From Pseudomonadales bacterium (GTDB lineage: Bacteria; Pseudomonadota; Gammaproteobacteria; Pseudomonadales; DT-91): a stretch of DNA of 19,628 nt. Under the pieces are notes generated by a model. The model ran no database searches. It was not told the DNA's origin and worked only from the letters and a program-made list of their open reading frames with translations. The stretch spans positions 28,009 to 47,636 of the forward strand of contig JABSRR010000001.1 in the NCBI GenBank assembly GCA_013215025.1, read 5' to 3'. Positions within the stretch are counted from its first letter, which is position 1. Each line of letters starts with the position of its first letter. This document shows positions 1 through 7,543 of this stretch, one piece after another. Both the position numbers and the translations under genes were made by a program.

Positions 1-243
1 CTGCATACGTAAGCCAGCTACTAAGTCTTCGCGAATACGGTGTGCCTGCCATGAATTCCGCTCATCACGAGACTCCCAGGCTTGCACTGCGCGCTGAACC
101 GAGCTTTTGTGCGAAAGATTAAAATAAGCAATACGCTCTAAAATAAACAGCCACAATAAAAATATGACAATCGAGATGGCGTACAATACGTCGCCACCAC
201 GCTCCATAAACAAGTAGACGGGTTCTGATACGGACTCAATCAT
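1..243 (-). CDS. exbB: ExbB-type MotA/TolQ/ExbB proton channel subunit, second copy (C-terminus off the window)
   Basis: The first 81 codons of a small ExbB-family inner-membrane proton-channel protein; the rest lies beyond the left edge. The start MIESVSEPVYLFMERGGDVL is followed by one hydrophobic helix (about residues 21-38, ending WLFILERIAYF). This is the usual ExbB/TolQ layout of a short periplasmic N-terminus, first membrane helix, then a charged cytoplasmic domain. The ATG at 241-243 lies 12 bases after the stop of the larger ExbB gene, so the two are almost certainly co-transcribed. In known TonB2-type clusters this gene is the true ExbB and is followed by exbD, tonB and a TPR gene, so those are expected just outside. 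Family assignment is by motif and context only, because the conserved second and third helices are not visible. Confidence 0.85.
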   Translation of the reverse strand, partial: MIESVSEPVYLFMERGGDVLYAISIVIFLLWLFILERIAYFNLSHKSSVQRAVQAWESRDERNSWQAHRIREDLVAGLRMQ

Positions 244-255
244 AATTAATCCGTG

Positions 256-1653
256 CTATGCAGCAACTGGAGCCGCTTTAAGGCCTTCTGACATTTCTGA
301 CTTACGTGCCAAAATGCCAGTTGCACGCTCATCAAGAATAACAATTAAGGCGCGTGAACGATTATTTGCCATGGTATGAAGAAATACACAAGGGATCGCT
401 GCAACCAATCCAAGTACGGTAGTGATTAAGGCTTGAGAAATACCGCCAGCCATTAATTTAGGATCACCTGTGCCGAATAAAGACATTGTCTCAAACACGT
501 CGATCATACCGGTTACCGTTCCCAAAAGACCAAGCAGTGGTGCTACTACTGAAATAATCTTAATCCAGTTTATACCTTTAGTTAACTTAGGTACTTCAGC
601 TGAGACAGCTTCAGCTAAATGCAGCTCTAGGGTTTCTACATCGGCCTGTTGATGTTTTTGGTAAACCGCCATTAAACGACCCAATGCATTATTACTGTTA
701 GCGGTGTCAGCAGACATTTGTTTAGTAATGCGGCCTGATTCGGCAGCTAAAACAAACATACGATAGATGGCTAAGGCGATACCAAATGTTGCTAGCGCTA
801 AAATAATATAACCAACAATACCACCTTGATCGATACGCTCCATTAAGGTGGCAGACTGTCCCTTAATTTTTAATAGCTGGCCGCGTGATGGATCTATCCA
901 AAAGCCAGTTAAACCATCAACAGCAGACTCTAAATCAGCCGCTGGACCGTTATAACGAGAACCCGGTTGCGACGCTAACTCAACCAGTTTTTTCGCCTCA
1001 AAATCATACACTAAGTACTGGCCATCACTGATCGCATTAAAACTACCTACACGAACAACGGGCTTATTCACTGTATCGCCAGAAGGCAAAACCACATCAG
1101 CATTATATTGCGAGATTTTGCCGGCAAAGGTCATCTCGCGTTGCATTTCAAACCATAATTTTTCAAGCTCTGTCATCGAAGGGAGTTCTGACGACGAACC
1201 AGCCTTGCTAATTAAGCTCTTCAAGAAAGCTTCTCGACCAGGTATCTGAGATGAAATAATTGAGCCCTCAAAAATGCCTTGGGTATCACCCGCCACCTGT
1301 TGCAACACACCAAATAATTCTTTTAAAGAACCCAAACGTTCGTTTAGACGCGCTTGCTCATCAGCCAACTTAATTTCATTGGCAGCAAACATTTGCTCTT
1401 TTTGAGAGCTTAAGTTTTCAAGGCGCGTACGCTCAGCTTTTTCACTACTCAACAGACTTTGCTGCTGTTTTTTGTCCGCTAAAAAACGCTGCATACGCGC
1501 GTTATATTCTTTATTGTCCTGCGCCTGCCCTTTTTGTACCAGATTTAAAAGCTGGTCAAGATCGAGAGCCTGAGACTGAACCACCGATACTGACATCGAT
1601 AGCGCAAGCAAGCTTGAGCTTGCTAAAATAGAAAAAAGTTTTCTCATCTTCAT
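256..1653 (-). CDS. Large TtpC-like ExbB protein with periplasmic coiled-coil extension
   Basis: A 465-residue MotA/TolQ/ExbB-family protein with an N-terminal periplasmic extension. It has a signal peptide (about 1-29, cut after VVQSQA), a charged coiled coil (about 45-115), a globular periplasmic part (about 120-275), a first membrane helix (278-303), and the ExbB/TolQ core with helices at about 361-384 (APLLGLLGTVTGMIDVF) and 405-427 (GISQALITTVLGLVAAIPC). This is the architecture of TtpC of Vibrio TonB2 systems, where it is needed alongside normal ExbB/ExbD/TonB for energised uptake. The ATG at 1651-1653 has an AAAGGCGG ribosome site. It lies 15 bases downstream of the DUF3450 gene and 12 bases upstream of the next exbB. 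A Pho-box promoter ahead of the DUF3450 gene should drive all three. Family assignment is secure; the role in this particular uptake system is inferred. Confidence 0.92.
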   Translation of the reverse strand: MKMRKLFSILASSSLLALSMSVSVVQSQALDLDQLLNLVQKGQAQDNKEYNARMQRFLADKKQQQSLLSSEKAERTRLENLSSQKEQMFAANEIKLADEQARLNERLGSLKELFGVLQQVAGDTQGIFEGSIISSQIPGREAFLKSLISKAGSSSELPSMTELEKLWFEMQREMTFAGKISQYNADVVLPSGDTVNKPVVRVGSFNAISDGQYLVYDFEAKKLVELASQPGSRYNGPAADLESAVDGLTGFWIDPSRGQLLKIKGQSATLMERIDQGGIVGYIILALATFGIALAIYRMFVLAAESGRITKQMSADTANSNNALGRLMAVYQKHQQADVETLELHLAEAVSAEVPKLTKGINWIKIISVVAPLLGLLGTVTGMIDVFETMSLFGTGDPKLMAGGISQALITTVLGLVAAIPCVFLHTMANNRSRALIVILDERATGILARKSEMSEGLKAAPVAA

Positions 1654-1668
1654 GTTAACCGCCTTTTA

Positions 1669-2445
1669 TTAGTTCACTGCTACAGGAGCTGCAACAGGCA
1701 CTTTAATTAAGTCAGGAGCTGCTTGCTCACGCGCAATTCGCAATGCCGTAGTTAATTTTGACTTATATTCAGAAGCCAGCGGCTCAAACTGTCTTGAGGT
1801 GTTGTTCCAGATGCCTATCGTTTGTCCATCTAGGGTTTGATACATCAATGCAACGCGACCAACGCGCAAGAAATCAACTTCTCGCTCAGCGCCATCTAAG
1901 GACATCGATGCACGATAGGTTTTGATCGTTCTACCATAATCCATTTCCTTTTGATAAGCGTCCATCACCTTACGGTACTTTTCAGCAACGCTGACATCGC
2001 TACGTCCCATAATCTCTTGCAAGGTCACGATGCGACCCTGACGAAGCTCAGCTTGGAACGGTATATCGTTCTGCACGAATGTTTCTAACGCGGCTATCAT
2101 ATTTAGCATCAACGGGGTAATTTGCCGCTCAATCAGAGTAACCTGTTTAATGCTCTGGTCGATCTGAGTCAATTCCGCCTGTTGGGCATTAAGCTGTTTA
2201 TTGAGTTGTTGAAGATATACATCAAGCCCCTCAACCTCTTTTACCACTGCACGGTACTCTTGCTCGAGCGTTTTAGTTTGGCCGTCAACGTTGTCAATTT
2301 TACGCTGCTGCGTCTGGGCGTTTTTAGCACGATTTTCGCCAGATTTGATAGCGTTATCCATGGTCGCTGCCGACACCTGAACGGCCAACATAAGTGCCGC
2401 TGTGCAGACTATTGACTTTTGCCATGCTTGTTTCAACTGATTCAT
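1669..2445 (-). CDS. DUF3450 family periplasmic coiled-coil protein of a TonB system
   Basis: A 258-residue exported protein of the DUF3450 family, which commonly precedes the large exbB gene in TonB2-type operons of marine gammaproteobacteria. It has a signal peptide (about 1-26, cut after AVQVSA), a long coiled coil (about 40-105, rich in Q, E and K), then a mixed alpha/beta region with the stretch VDFLRVGRVALMYQTLDGQ that is typical of the family. The biochemical role is unknown. The paired coiled coils in this protein and in the periplasmic extension of the next gene suggest that they may contact each other or the ExbB-ExbD-TonB motor, but this is inference. The ATG at 2443-2445 has a strong GAGGAAA ribosome site 6 bases away. 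It is the first gene of its operon and is preceded by five PhoB half-sites. Confidence 0.9.
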   Translation of the reverse strand: MNQLKQAWQKSIVCTAALMLAVQVSAATMDNAIKSGENRAKNAQTQQRKIDNVDGQTKTLEQEYRAVVKEVEGLDVYLQQLNKQLNAQQAELTQIDQSIKQVTLIERQITPLMLNMIAALETFVQNDIPFQAELRQGRIVTLQEIMGRSDVSVAEKYRKVMDAYQKEMDYGRTIKTYRASMSLDGAEREVDFLRVGRVALMYQTLDGQTIGIWNNTSRQFEPLASEYKSKLTTALRIAREQAAPDLIKVPVAAPVAVN

Positions 2446-2511
2446 GCAGTTTCCTCGTTTAAACGGTTGAGATAATTTTCAACTCGACATTAGTATTTTA
2501 AGAATGCGCAA

Positions 2512-2545
2512 AGCATAAAATTTCTATATGACAGGAATATGACAA
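2512..2545 (-). promoter_or_regulatory. Pho box with -10 hexamer, promoter of the DUF3450-exbB operon
   Basis: On the minus strand 2545-2528 reads TTGTCATATTCCTGTCAT. These are two CTGTCAT-type half-sites separated by 4 bases, so an 11-base period as in the classical Pho box. Exactly 10 bases downstream is TATGCT (2517-2512), the spacing at which PhoB replaces the -35 element. Transcription should start near 2506, about 60 bases before the DUF3450 ATG. PhoB control is inferred from the motif. Confidence 0.8.
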
Positions 2546-2562
2546 ATATCTAATTCGCATAC

Positions 2563-2595
2563 TTTTTTGACAGTTTTTTGAAAGTTTTTTGACAA
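2563..2595 (-). promoter_or_regulatory. Upstream array of three PhoB half-sites with phased A-tracts
   Basis: On the minus strand three half-sites, TTGTCAA (2595-2589), CTTTCAA (2584-2578) and CTGTCAA (2573-2567), recur with an exact 11-base period, each followed by a run of A. The array lies 21 bases upstream of the promoter-proximal Pho box and in the same orientation. Together they give five half-sites ahead of one operon. The middle repeat is the weakest match. Confidence 0.72.
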
Positions 2596-2715
2596 ACCGT
2601 CAATAACAACTTCAACGATGCCATCAAGCATTGAACATCGCATCCAAAGCTTAAATTAAGCCATTGAGTAAGTATTCGATAGTGCCAAATGACAAGCTTG
2701 CTATAGTCCAAAACC

Positions 2716-2739
2716 AAAAAAGCGGCCCTAGGGCCGCTT
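2716..2739 (-). terminator. Rho-independent terminator after the lipoprotein gene
   Basis: A GC-rich palindrome, AAGCGGCCC then TA then GGGCCGCTT (2720-2739), is followed on the minus strand by a T-run (2721-2716). It starts about 20 bases after the lipoprotein stop codon and ends that transcript before the Pho promoter region of the next operon. Confidence 0.88.
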
Positions 2740-2759
2740 AGTAACTTTCACAGGATAAG

Positions 2760-4196
2760 TTATGGAACTTGGACCGTTCCTGGCAATGTCCAACTAGACC
2801 ACCAATCACGGTCAGCAACTGCCGTGTTCGGGTTTACTGCACCAGCGTAATTGGTTGATTCAAATGTAAAACCTGAACCATTCGCGACAGCTGTTGGAAC
2901 TACGTCAACAGACAATTGCGCAGCAGCATCTGTCGCAGCGAAAGCAGCGTCAAAAGCTAAGGCAGCGTTACCTGCTTTCTGACTCACCGTATCTTGCCCT
3001 GCAGGATTTGGAAGAGCACCAGTACCAGATGCATCTTTAGTTGCTTTAAAAGCAAAGAAATCGCCGTCTGTACCACAGTCGCCGACAAACACATTATTGA
3101 ATGTTACATCTGTTGCTTCATCTTGGCCGTTATCAACGCGCAAGCAATCACCGTTATAGTTTGAGATTACCGTGTTATGTAACTGCACCGTCAAATCTCC
3201 ACGCAAACGCACTGCAGGCTCAGCTTTATCGCCTGAAGTAATATCAGAACCAACAATAGTGATATTTGACAATACAGCTTCAGTTGCCTTAACGGCTTCA
3301 TCGTCAGAAGAGTTGGCTTCGATACCACGCGGATCATTTGAACCTTGAGGCTCGGTTGCTGATGGGTTCTTTTGGATGATCGCGAATTGAATGTTGCCTT
3401 TATAGCCTTCATCAAAATCAATATCGTCGTCATCATTGCCGGTTAATACTAAATATTTTGCGTTGGCCGTGCCACCAAACCATTCAACACCATCATCTAG
3501 GTTATTGTGAACTTGAATATATTCAAGCACAGTTTTATGGCCAACGCCTTGAAGCGTTAAACCATTCACTTCATTATCAGCAACAGCCACTTTACCAGCT
3601 TCAGCAATTCGTACGTATTTGATCACACCAGAGTCATCAGCTGGATTATCACCGCCAAAAAACTTAACTGTTTCATCACCGCCCTCACCCTGAACATTAC
3701 AGAAGCCTGAGTCAGCACATAAAGCGTTAGAGCCTGGTGCATAATGTGGCGCAAAACCTTGCACTATAATACCGCCCCATTCACCTAAGCCATCAAAGTC
3801 ATCATCGAGCTGCGAGCTGAATGTGATTGGCGCATCAGCCGTTCCTTCAGCATTGATTTTTGATCCACGGTTTATGATTAGTGTACCATCGCTGTCAGCA
3901 ACAATATTTGTGCCAGGCTCAATGGTCAAAGTCACATTGTTAGCATTTGTTATATCAGCAAGATTTTCTATTCGGTTAGAACCATCGCCTACATTCACAA
4001 CACCCTGCAAGATCCATGTGCGATCGCTAGTGAGTGTTTTATTTTCAAGAATATTCCCAGATATAACCTCAGTTTCTGGTACTACTGGAGTAACTGGCTC
4101 TGGAGAAGAACTGCTACCGCCACCACCACCGCCGCCACACGCTGTAAGTAACGCTGCTGAACACGCCATAGACAAAGTCAACATTTTATATTTCAT
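2760..4196 (-). CDS. Outer-membrane lipoprotein with predicted right-handed beta-helix, Pho-locus partner of the TonB receptor
   Basis: A 478-residue lipoprotein of unknown function. The N-terminus has a signal sequence with lipobox LLTAC (Cys20). Gly-rich and Ser/Pro-rich spacers follow (about 21-40), a tether typical of surface-displayed lipoproteins. There is no Asp after the Cys, consistent with outer-membrane sorting. The body (about 45-400) has repeated short strands with DG/GN turns, as in right-handed parallel beta-helices. Conserved-looking blocks are GEWGGIIVQG, DNPADDSGVIKYVRIAEAG, NEVNGLTLQGVG, LDDGVEWFGG and the very acidic NDDDDIDFDEGYKGN (about 254-268), a plausible cation-binding site. 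From memory, similar blocks occur in Bacteroidota proteins encoded next to TonB receptors. I chose ATG 4196 (AAGAG ribosome site) over a TTG two codons upstream. It sits between two terminators, so it is its own unit. No catalytic motif was recognised. Confidence 0.85.
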   Translation of the reverse strand: MKYKMLTLSMACSAALLTACGGGGGGGSSSSPEPVTPVVPETEVISGNILENKTLTSDRTWILQGVVNVGDGSNRIENLADITNANNVTLTIEPGTNIVADSDGTLIINRGSKINAEGTADAPITFSSQLDDDFDGLGEWGGIIVQGFAPHYAPGSNALCADSGFCNVQGEGGDETVKFFGGDNPADDSGVIKYVRIAEAGKVAVADNEVNGLTLQGVGHKTVLEYIQVHNNLDDGVEWFGGTANAKYLVLTGNDDDDIDFDEGYKGNIQFAIIQKNPSATEPQGSNDPRGIEANSSDDEAVKATEAVLSNITIVGSDITSGDKAEPAVRLRGDLTVQLHNTVISNYNGDCLRVDNGQDEATDVTFNNVFVGDCGTDGDFFAFKATKDASGTGALPNPAGQDTVSQKAGNAALAFDAAFAATDAAAQLSVDVVPTAVANGSGFTFESTNYAGAVNPNTAVADRDWWSSWTLPGTVQVP

Positions 4197-4262
4197 ATTC
4201 AAATTCTCTTAATTCAAACTCTTGTTAAAGGATGTTCTTAAATCTGCAAGTGAAACTCAGGC

Positions 4263-4300
4263 AAAAAAAAGACTCATCTGGCAGAAGCACAGATGAGTCT
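4263..4300 (-). terminator. Rho-independent terminator after the TonB-dependent receptor gene
   Basis: On the minus strand a perfect 11-bp stem, AGACTCATCTG (4300-4290) and CAGATGAGTCT (4280-4270), closes a 9-base loop and is followed by eight Ts (4270-4263). It lies about 58 bases after the receptor stop and about 67 bases before the lipoprotein ATG. The 5' arm may overlap the start of a Pho-box-driven lipoprotein transcript. Confidence 0.92.
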
Positions 4301-4316
4301 AGTTTCGCATTACAAT

Positions 4317-4334
4317 GTGACAGAATTTTTACAA
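4317..4334 (-). promoter_or_regulatory. Pho-box-like site ahead of the lipoprotein gene
   Basis: On the minus strand 4334-4317 reads TTGTAAAAATTCTGTCAC. The downstream half-site is good and the upstream one is degenerate, at the correct 11-base period. No strong -10 lies exactly 10 bases downstream; TAGACT (4301-4296) is the best candidate at 15 bases. The site is between the receptor stop and its terminator. Confidence 0.5.
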
Positions 4335-4357
4335 TAAAATGATGCTTTTATGAAAGT

Positions 4358-7300
4358 TTAAAACTTCCAGCTAACATCTGCTTTGAAGCGTGCTCCATTT
4401 CTATAAGACTCAATAACATTACCATCGCGTGAATATGAAACTTTTTCATCAGTTAAATTTTCAATCTTTGCACCAAATGATAAATCTTCAGTGAAATCCC
4501 ACTTATATAGTAGATCGAGCGTTAATCGTCCATCTTCTATACGATCATCGCCATTGCGTTCAATTTTATAGATTCGGTCATCAAAATAATTAGCCACCAA
4601 AGTAAACGACTGCATATGCTCAAACTCATCAAAGCCAAACTGAATATTTGCTAGCACATCCGATTGACCTTGAAGTTCTCGCTTAGATTGACCTTCGCCA
4701 AATTCCGATTCTTGGCTTAATGTCACCTCAGAATCAATCAAAGCTATATTACCGCCGACAAAGCCTGCCCAATTATCATTAATATCGTAGCCAAGCTTAC
4801 CATCAATTTCTAAACCCAAGATGGTTGCAGACTCTTGATTGCGAAATGTATAGCCATCACAGCTTCTGCCAGAGCAAGAAGGAAGAACTGTTTTCTCAAC
4901 AGGGCTATCAATATCTTTGTAGAAGAAACCTGCTGATATACTATCTTCATCATTGAGATAGTATTCCAAGCGTAGATCAAAGTTATCAATGAATGATGCC
5001 TCTAAAGAAGGTGAGCCAGAAACTTCTTCGTCAGTATCGGGATCAAAGAAAATGGTATCCGAACGCTCAACCAACTCTGGTCTAGATAGTGTTTGTGACC
5101 AACCGGCTCGCAATTGAAGTTCATCGCCTAACATTCGGTAAGTTGCCGCTATCATCGGCAACAACTCATCAGTTTCAAAGCTTGCGTCGTCAGCAGACGA
5201 ATAGATATATTTGATCTCCTGCGTAGTAGACTCATTTCTAGCACCAAAGATAATGTCTAAATTTTCCTTATATGTGCTTAACACTGAAAAATAAACGGCA
5301 TTGGTATCATCTACACCATCATAGGAGTCTGTCGGCGAGGTATTGACATCTAGCACCCATACACCGGCATCAAAATTTTCAGGTACAAAAGCTTGCTCAA
5401 ACGTAATACCCGTAGTGCTGAATGTTTGATCATTTTTTCTAAAACCAAAACGCGCCACTCTCACTTCACGGTCTTTTGCAGAAAAATAAACGCCTATATT
5501 GAACGTTGATCGTAAATCATCATGCCATTGATAATCCTGAAAGCTATAGTCAAGCCTTGCGTCTAAGGAGTTCTGCTCCATCTCAGAAAATTTTCGCTCT
5601 AACGGGCCATTTACTGCGACACCGTTGATATAGTCATAGCTTCTTCTATCAGGTTGATCGCGCGTTGATTGTGCATAGGCAATATGCCAATCCAACGCTT
5701 GATTACCATCACCAAGTGCATGCTTGCCACCAAAGCGCTGCTGAATAAACTGGCGCTCAGTCCATTGTAAAATAGCAGTCTCCAGAGATTTACCATCTGC
5801 CGACTCAACCCCTTTTTCAAGCTTAGTTAAATCTTCAGATTTGCGTAAAATCGTCGTTTTTGAAGACCAATCGTTATTACCATCGCTGAAGTCAACCGCG
5901 AGATAGCCGGTCAAGTCAATTTTTTGCTTCGAACGCTGGTAAGTAAAATTACCCTCTCGCGGGTCATTAATTTCGGCATCTTGACGACTTTCCCACTGAT
6001 TTTTATACGCGAAAGCTGAATAAACGCCTAATTCACCCTGATCTAACTCCCACAGCGATGCATTAGCAACAGAAAATTCTATATCAGGACCTGCAGTCTT
6101 TTCGTCAACATCATAAATATTCTTAAACTTTTTACCTAGCTGGCTCGCTTCTTCAGGTGAAACACTTCCGGGTGAACAGAATGAACCACTGCAAACACTA
6201 AAAACATCAGGGCGACCAAAATCAGTCGCTGCATCAACTGCACTGGGCAGTTCGCGCGTACCATCGTCGAAGCCAAGGCTATTGTCGCCGCCATCATAGG
6301 TGGCAATATCATCACCGGTCACACCTGCTACATAAGCCATGCCAAACTTTAACTGGGTATACTCTTCATCCGGCATACCACGAGTAACCAAGTTAATTGA
6401 ACCACCGGTGCTATCGCCAGGCAATTCGGGAGAAAAACCTTTTTTAATCTCAATCGTTTTTAGTACTGATGCGGGGAAAATATCCAATGACACCTCACGT
6501 TTTATGGGGTCAGTTGAAGGGATAAGACCGTTGTTCATAGTGGTAGAGTTGTAACGACCTTGTAAGCCCCTAACTACAGCAAATTCTCCATCAGAGATGG
6601 ATACACCTGAAACGCGTTTTAATGCTGATGCAGCTGATGAATCACCAAAGCGTGCAAATTGCTCTGCACCTATCGCATCTAATACGGTGGAGGCATCTCG
6701 TTCAGAGGTCGTCGCAGACTGCGGCACATAAGAACCTACTGCAACCACCTCTTCAATCAGCTCGTCACCCGACAAACTCATGGTTAAATCAACACGTGTA
6801 GCTGCACCTGAGAGCACATGTAAATTATTCAAACTACGATTACCGTAGTTTGGGTGTGCAACGGTTAAATCGTATTGACCACGCGGAATCTCTAGAACGA
6901 AGGCACCGTCTTCATTGGTAGTAGTGGCTATATCAGTACCGTTAACAGATATACGCGCATCACTGACTGGCCCGGCCGTTTCTTCTGATGTCAAAATACC
7001 GGCAAATTGGCCTACCGCAGCTGCTTCTTCACTGCCCGGCATATAGGTTGCGACATCAAACATTGCCTCGCCGCCAATGATCTCGACATTGATTTCGGCA
7101 TTTTGCTGATCATTGTCTAGCGTGAAATTAAAATCGCCCAGCCACTCACCATACTCTGAAATTTCTACGGTCTGCTGGCCTTCTGCAAGGTCAAAGACAA
7201 TAAAGCCGTTTTGCTTCAACAGTTTTTTTTCACCGTTTACGGTAATCGCCATATTGGATACAGCCGCACCATCTTCGGTGACATAGAATACGGCTTCGCC

Positions 7301-7360
7301 TGCTGAAGCCCAGTAAGATGAGGCTAACAACATTGATGCCATCAGTGGCTTTAACTTCAT
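4358..7360 (-). CDS. TonB-dependent outer-membrane receptor, predicted phosphate-starvation regulated
   Basis: A 1000-residue TonB-dependent receptor that should carry a substrate through the outer membrane using energy from ExbB/ExbD/TonB. It has a signal peptide (1-20, cut after YWASA), a beta-rich N-terminal domain (about 21-115), a carboxypeptidase-regulatory-like beta-sandwich (about 118-195), the TonB box EEVVAVG (203-209), the plug (about 218-328, with ALKRVSGVSISDGEFAVVRG and PGDSTGGSINLVTRG), then a 22-strand-type barrel ending in aromatic KADVSWKF. Predicted external loops carry two similar Cys pairs, CSGSFC (390-395) and CSGRSC (829-834). The ATG at 7358-7360 has an AGGTG ribosome site. 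Three PhoB half-sites lie upstream and no Fur box was seen, which points away from iron and toward a phosphorus compound. That substrate class is inference from regulation alone; the actual ligand is unknown. Confidence 0.95.
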   Translation of the reverse strand: MKLKPLMASMLLASSYWASAGEAVFYVTEDGAAVSNMAITVNGEKKLLKQNGFIVFDLAEGQQTVEISEYGEWLGDFNFTLDNDQQNAEINVEIIGGEAMFDVATYMPGSEEAAAVGQFAGILTSEETAGPVSDARISVNGTDIATTTNEDGAFVLEIPRGQYDLTVAHPNYGNRSLNNLHVLSGAATRVDLTMSLSGDELIEEVVAVGSYVPQSATTSERDASTVLDAIGAEQFARFGDSSAASALKRVSGVSISDGEFAVVRGLQGRYNSTTMNNGLIPSTDPIKREVSLDIFPASVLKTIEIKKGFSPELPGDSTGGSINLVTRGMPDEEYTQLKFGMAYVAGVTGDDIATYDGGDNSLGFDDGTRELPSAVDAATDFGRPDVFSVCSGSFCSPGSVSPEEASQLGKKFKNIYDVDEKTAGPDIEFSVANASLWELDQGELGVYSAFAYKNQWESRQDAEINDPREGNFTYQRSKQKIDLTGYLAVDFSDGNNDWSSKTTILRKSEDLTKLEKGVESADGKSLETAILQWTERQFIQQRFGGKHALGDGNQALDWHIAYAQSTRDQPDRRSYDYINGVAVNGPLERKFSEMEQNSLDARLDYSFQDYQWHDDLRSTFNIGVYFSAKDREVRVARFGFRKNDQTFSTTGITFEQAFVPENFDAGVWVLDVNTSPTDSYDGVDDTNAVYFSVLSTYKENLDIIFGARNESTTQEIKYIYSSADDASFETDELLPMIAATYRMLGDELQLRAGWSQTLSRPELVERSDTIFFDPDTDEEVSGSPSLEASFIDNFDLRLEYYLNDEDSISAGFFYKDIDSPVEKTVLPSCSGRSCDGYTFRNQESATILGLEIDGKLGYDINDNWAGFVGGNIALIDSEVTLSQESEFGEGQSKRELQGQSDVLANIQFGFDEFEHMQSFTLVANYFDDRIYKIERNGDDRIEDGRLTLDLLYKWDFTEDLSFGAKIENLTDEKVSYSRDGNVIESYRNGARFKADVSWKF

Positions 7361-7423
7361 TTTTTACACCTATAGTCAGTTTGCATTGCAGGAGCCGCAG
7401 CATTACGCTGTGGTCATCGGATT

Positions 7424-7470
7424 AATGTAAGCAGCAAACTTACTACAGTTTTGTGACAATAAAATGACAG
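7424..7470 (-). promoter_or_regulatory. Triple Pho-box promoter of the TonB-dependent receptor
   Basis: On the minus strand the half-sites CTGTCAT (7470-7464), TTGTCAC (7459-7453) and CTGTAGT (7448-7442) recur every 11 bases. The first two match the PhoB consensus closely and the third partially. A -10-like TACATT lies at 7429-7424. This leaves a leader of roughly 55 bases before the receptor ATG. Confidence 0.8.
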
Positions 7471-7496
7471 CGTCGGTGCTTATTAAGACAATTGAT

Positions 7497-7521
7497 ACGC
7501 TGACTGTTAATCAATCAGCGT
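7497..7521 (-). other. Hairpin after the small secreted-protein gene
   Basis: An inverted repeat ACGCTGA / TCAGCGT (7-bp stem, 11-base loop) lies 23 bases downstream of the small gene's stop and just upstream of the receptor's Pho boxes. No T-run follows on either strand, so it may be a weak or factor-dependent terminator or an mRNA 3'-end stabiliser. Confidence 0.45.
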
Positions 7522-7543
7522 CAAAGAGATAGCTTAAAGGGTT

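Larger units (their letters stand above)
2446..2759. other. 314-base regulatory intergenic region between lipoprotein terminator and DUF3450 operon
   Basis: There is no gene here. Read on the minus strand it holds the terminator of the lipoprotein gene (2716-2739), an unassigned stretch (about 2596-2710), a three-repeat Pho array (2563-2595), a two-repeat Pho box with a -10 hexamer (2512-2545), and a leader of about 60 bases ending in the ribosome site of the DUF3450 gene. A lone TTGTCAT (2691-2697) and a palindrome GCTTAAATTAAGC (2649-2661) lie in the unassigned part, and I give neither a role. Confidence 0.8.

Noticed and set aside
2122..2415. A 97-codon plus-strand frame opposite the DUF3450 gene.
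   Set aside because: It is antisense to a gene with a signal peptide, ribosome site and family match, and the encoded sequence has no domain-like features.
2467..2482. TTGAGATAATTTTCAA, a palindrome-like, AT-rich site that resembles part of a Fur box ahead of the DUF3450 gene.
   Set aside because: It lacks the GATAATnATTATC repeats, lies inside the predicted leader downstream of the Pho promoter, and no Fur-like site accompanies the receptor.
2649..2661. Palindrome GCTTAAATTAAGC in the lipoprotein-DUF3450 spacer.
   Set aside because: It is short and AT-rich, expected by chance, and has no link to a promoter element or known regulator.
4073..4137. Tandem-looking GC-rich codon run in the lipoprotein gene.
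   Set aside because: It encodes the poly-Gly/Ser tether after the lipobox, a normal feature of exported lipoproteins, and is not an independent repeat element.
3823..4212. A 129-codon open frame on the plus strand opposite the lipoprotein gene.
   Set aside because: It is fully antisense to a well-supported gene. Its proline run is the mirror of the lipoprotein's Gly-rich linker, and there is no ribosome site.
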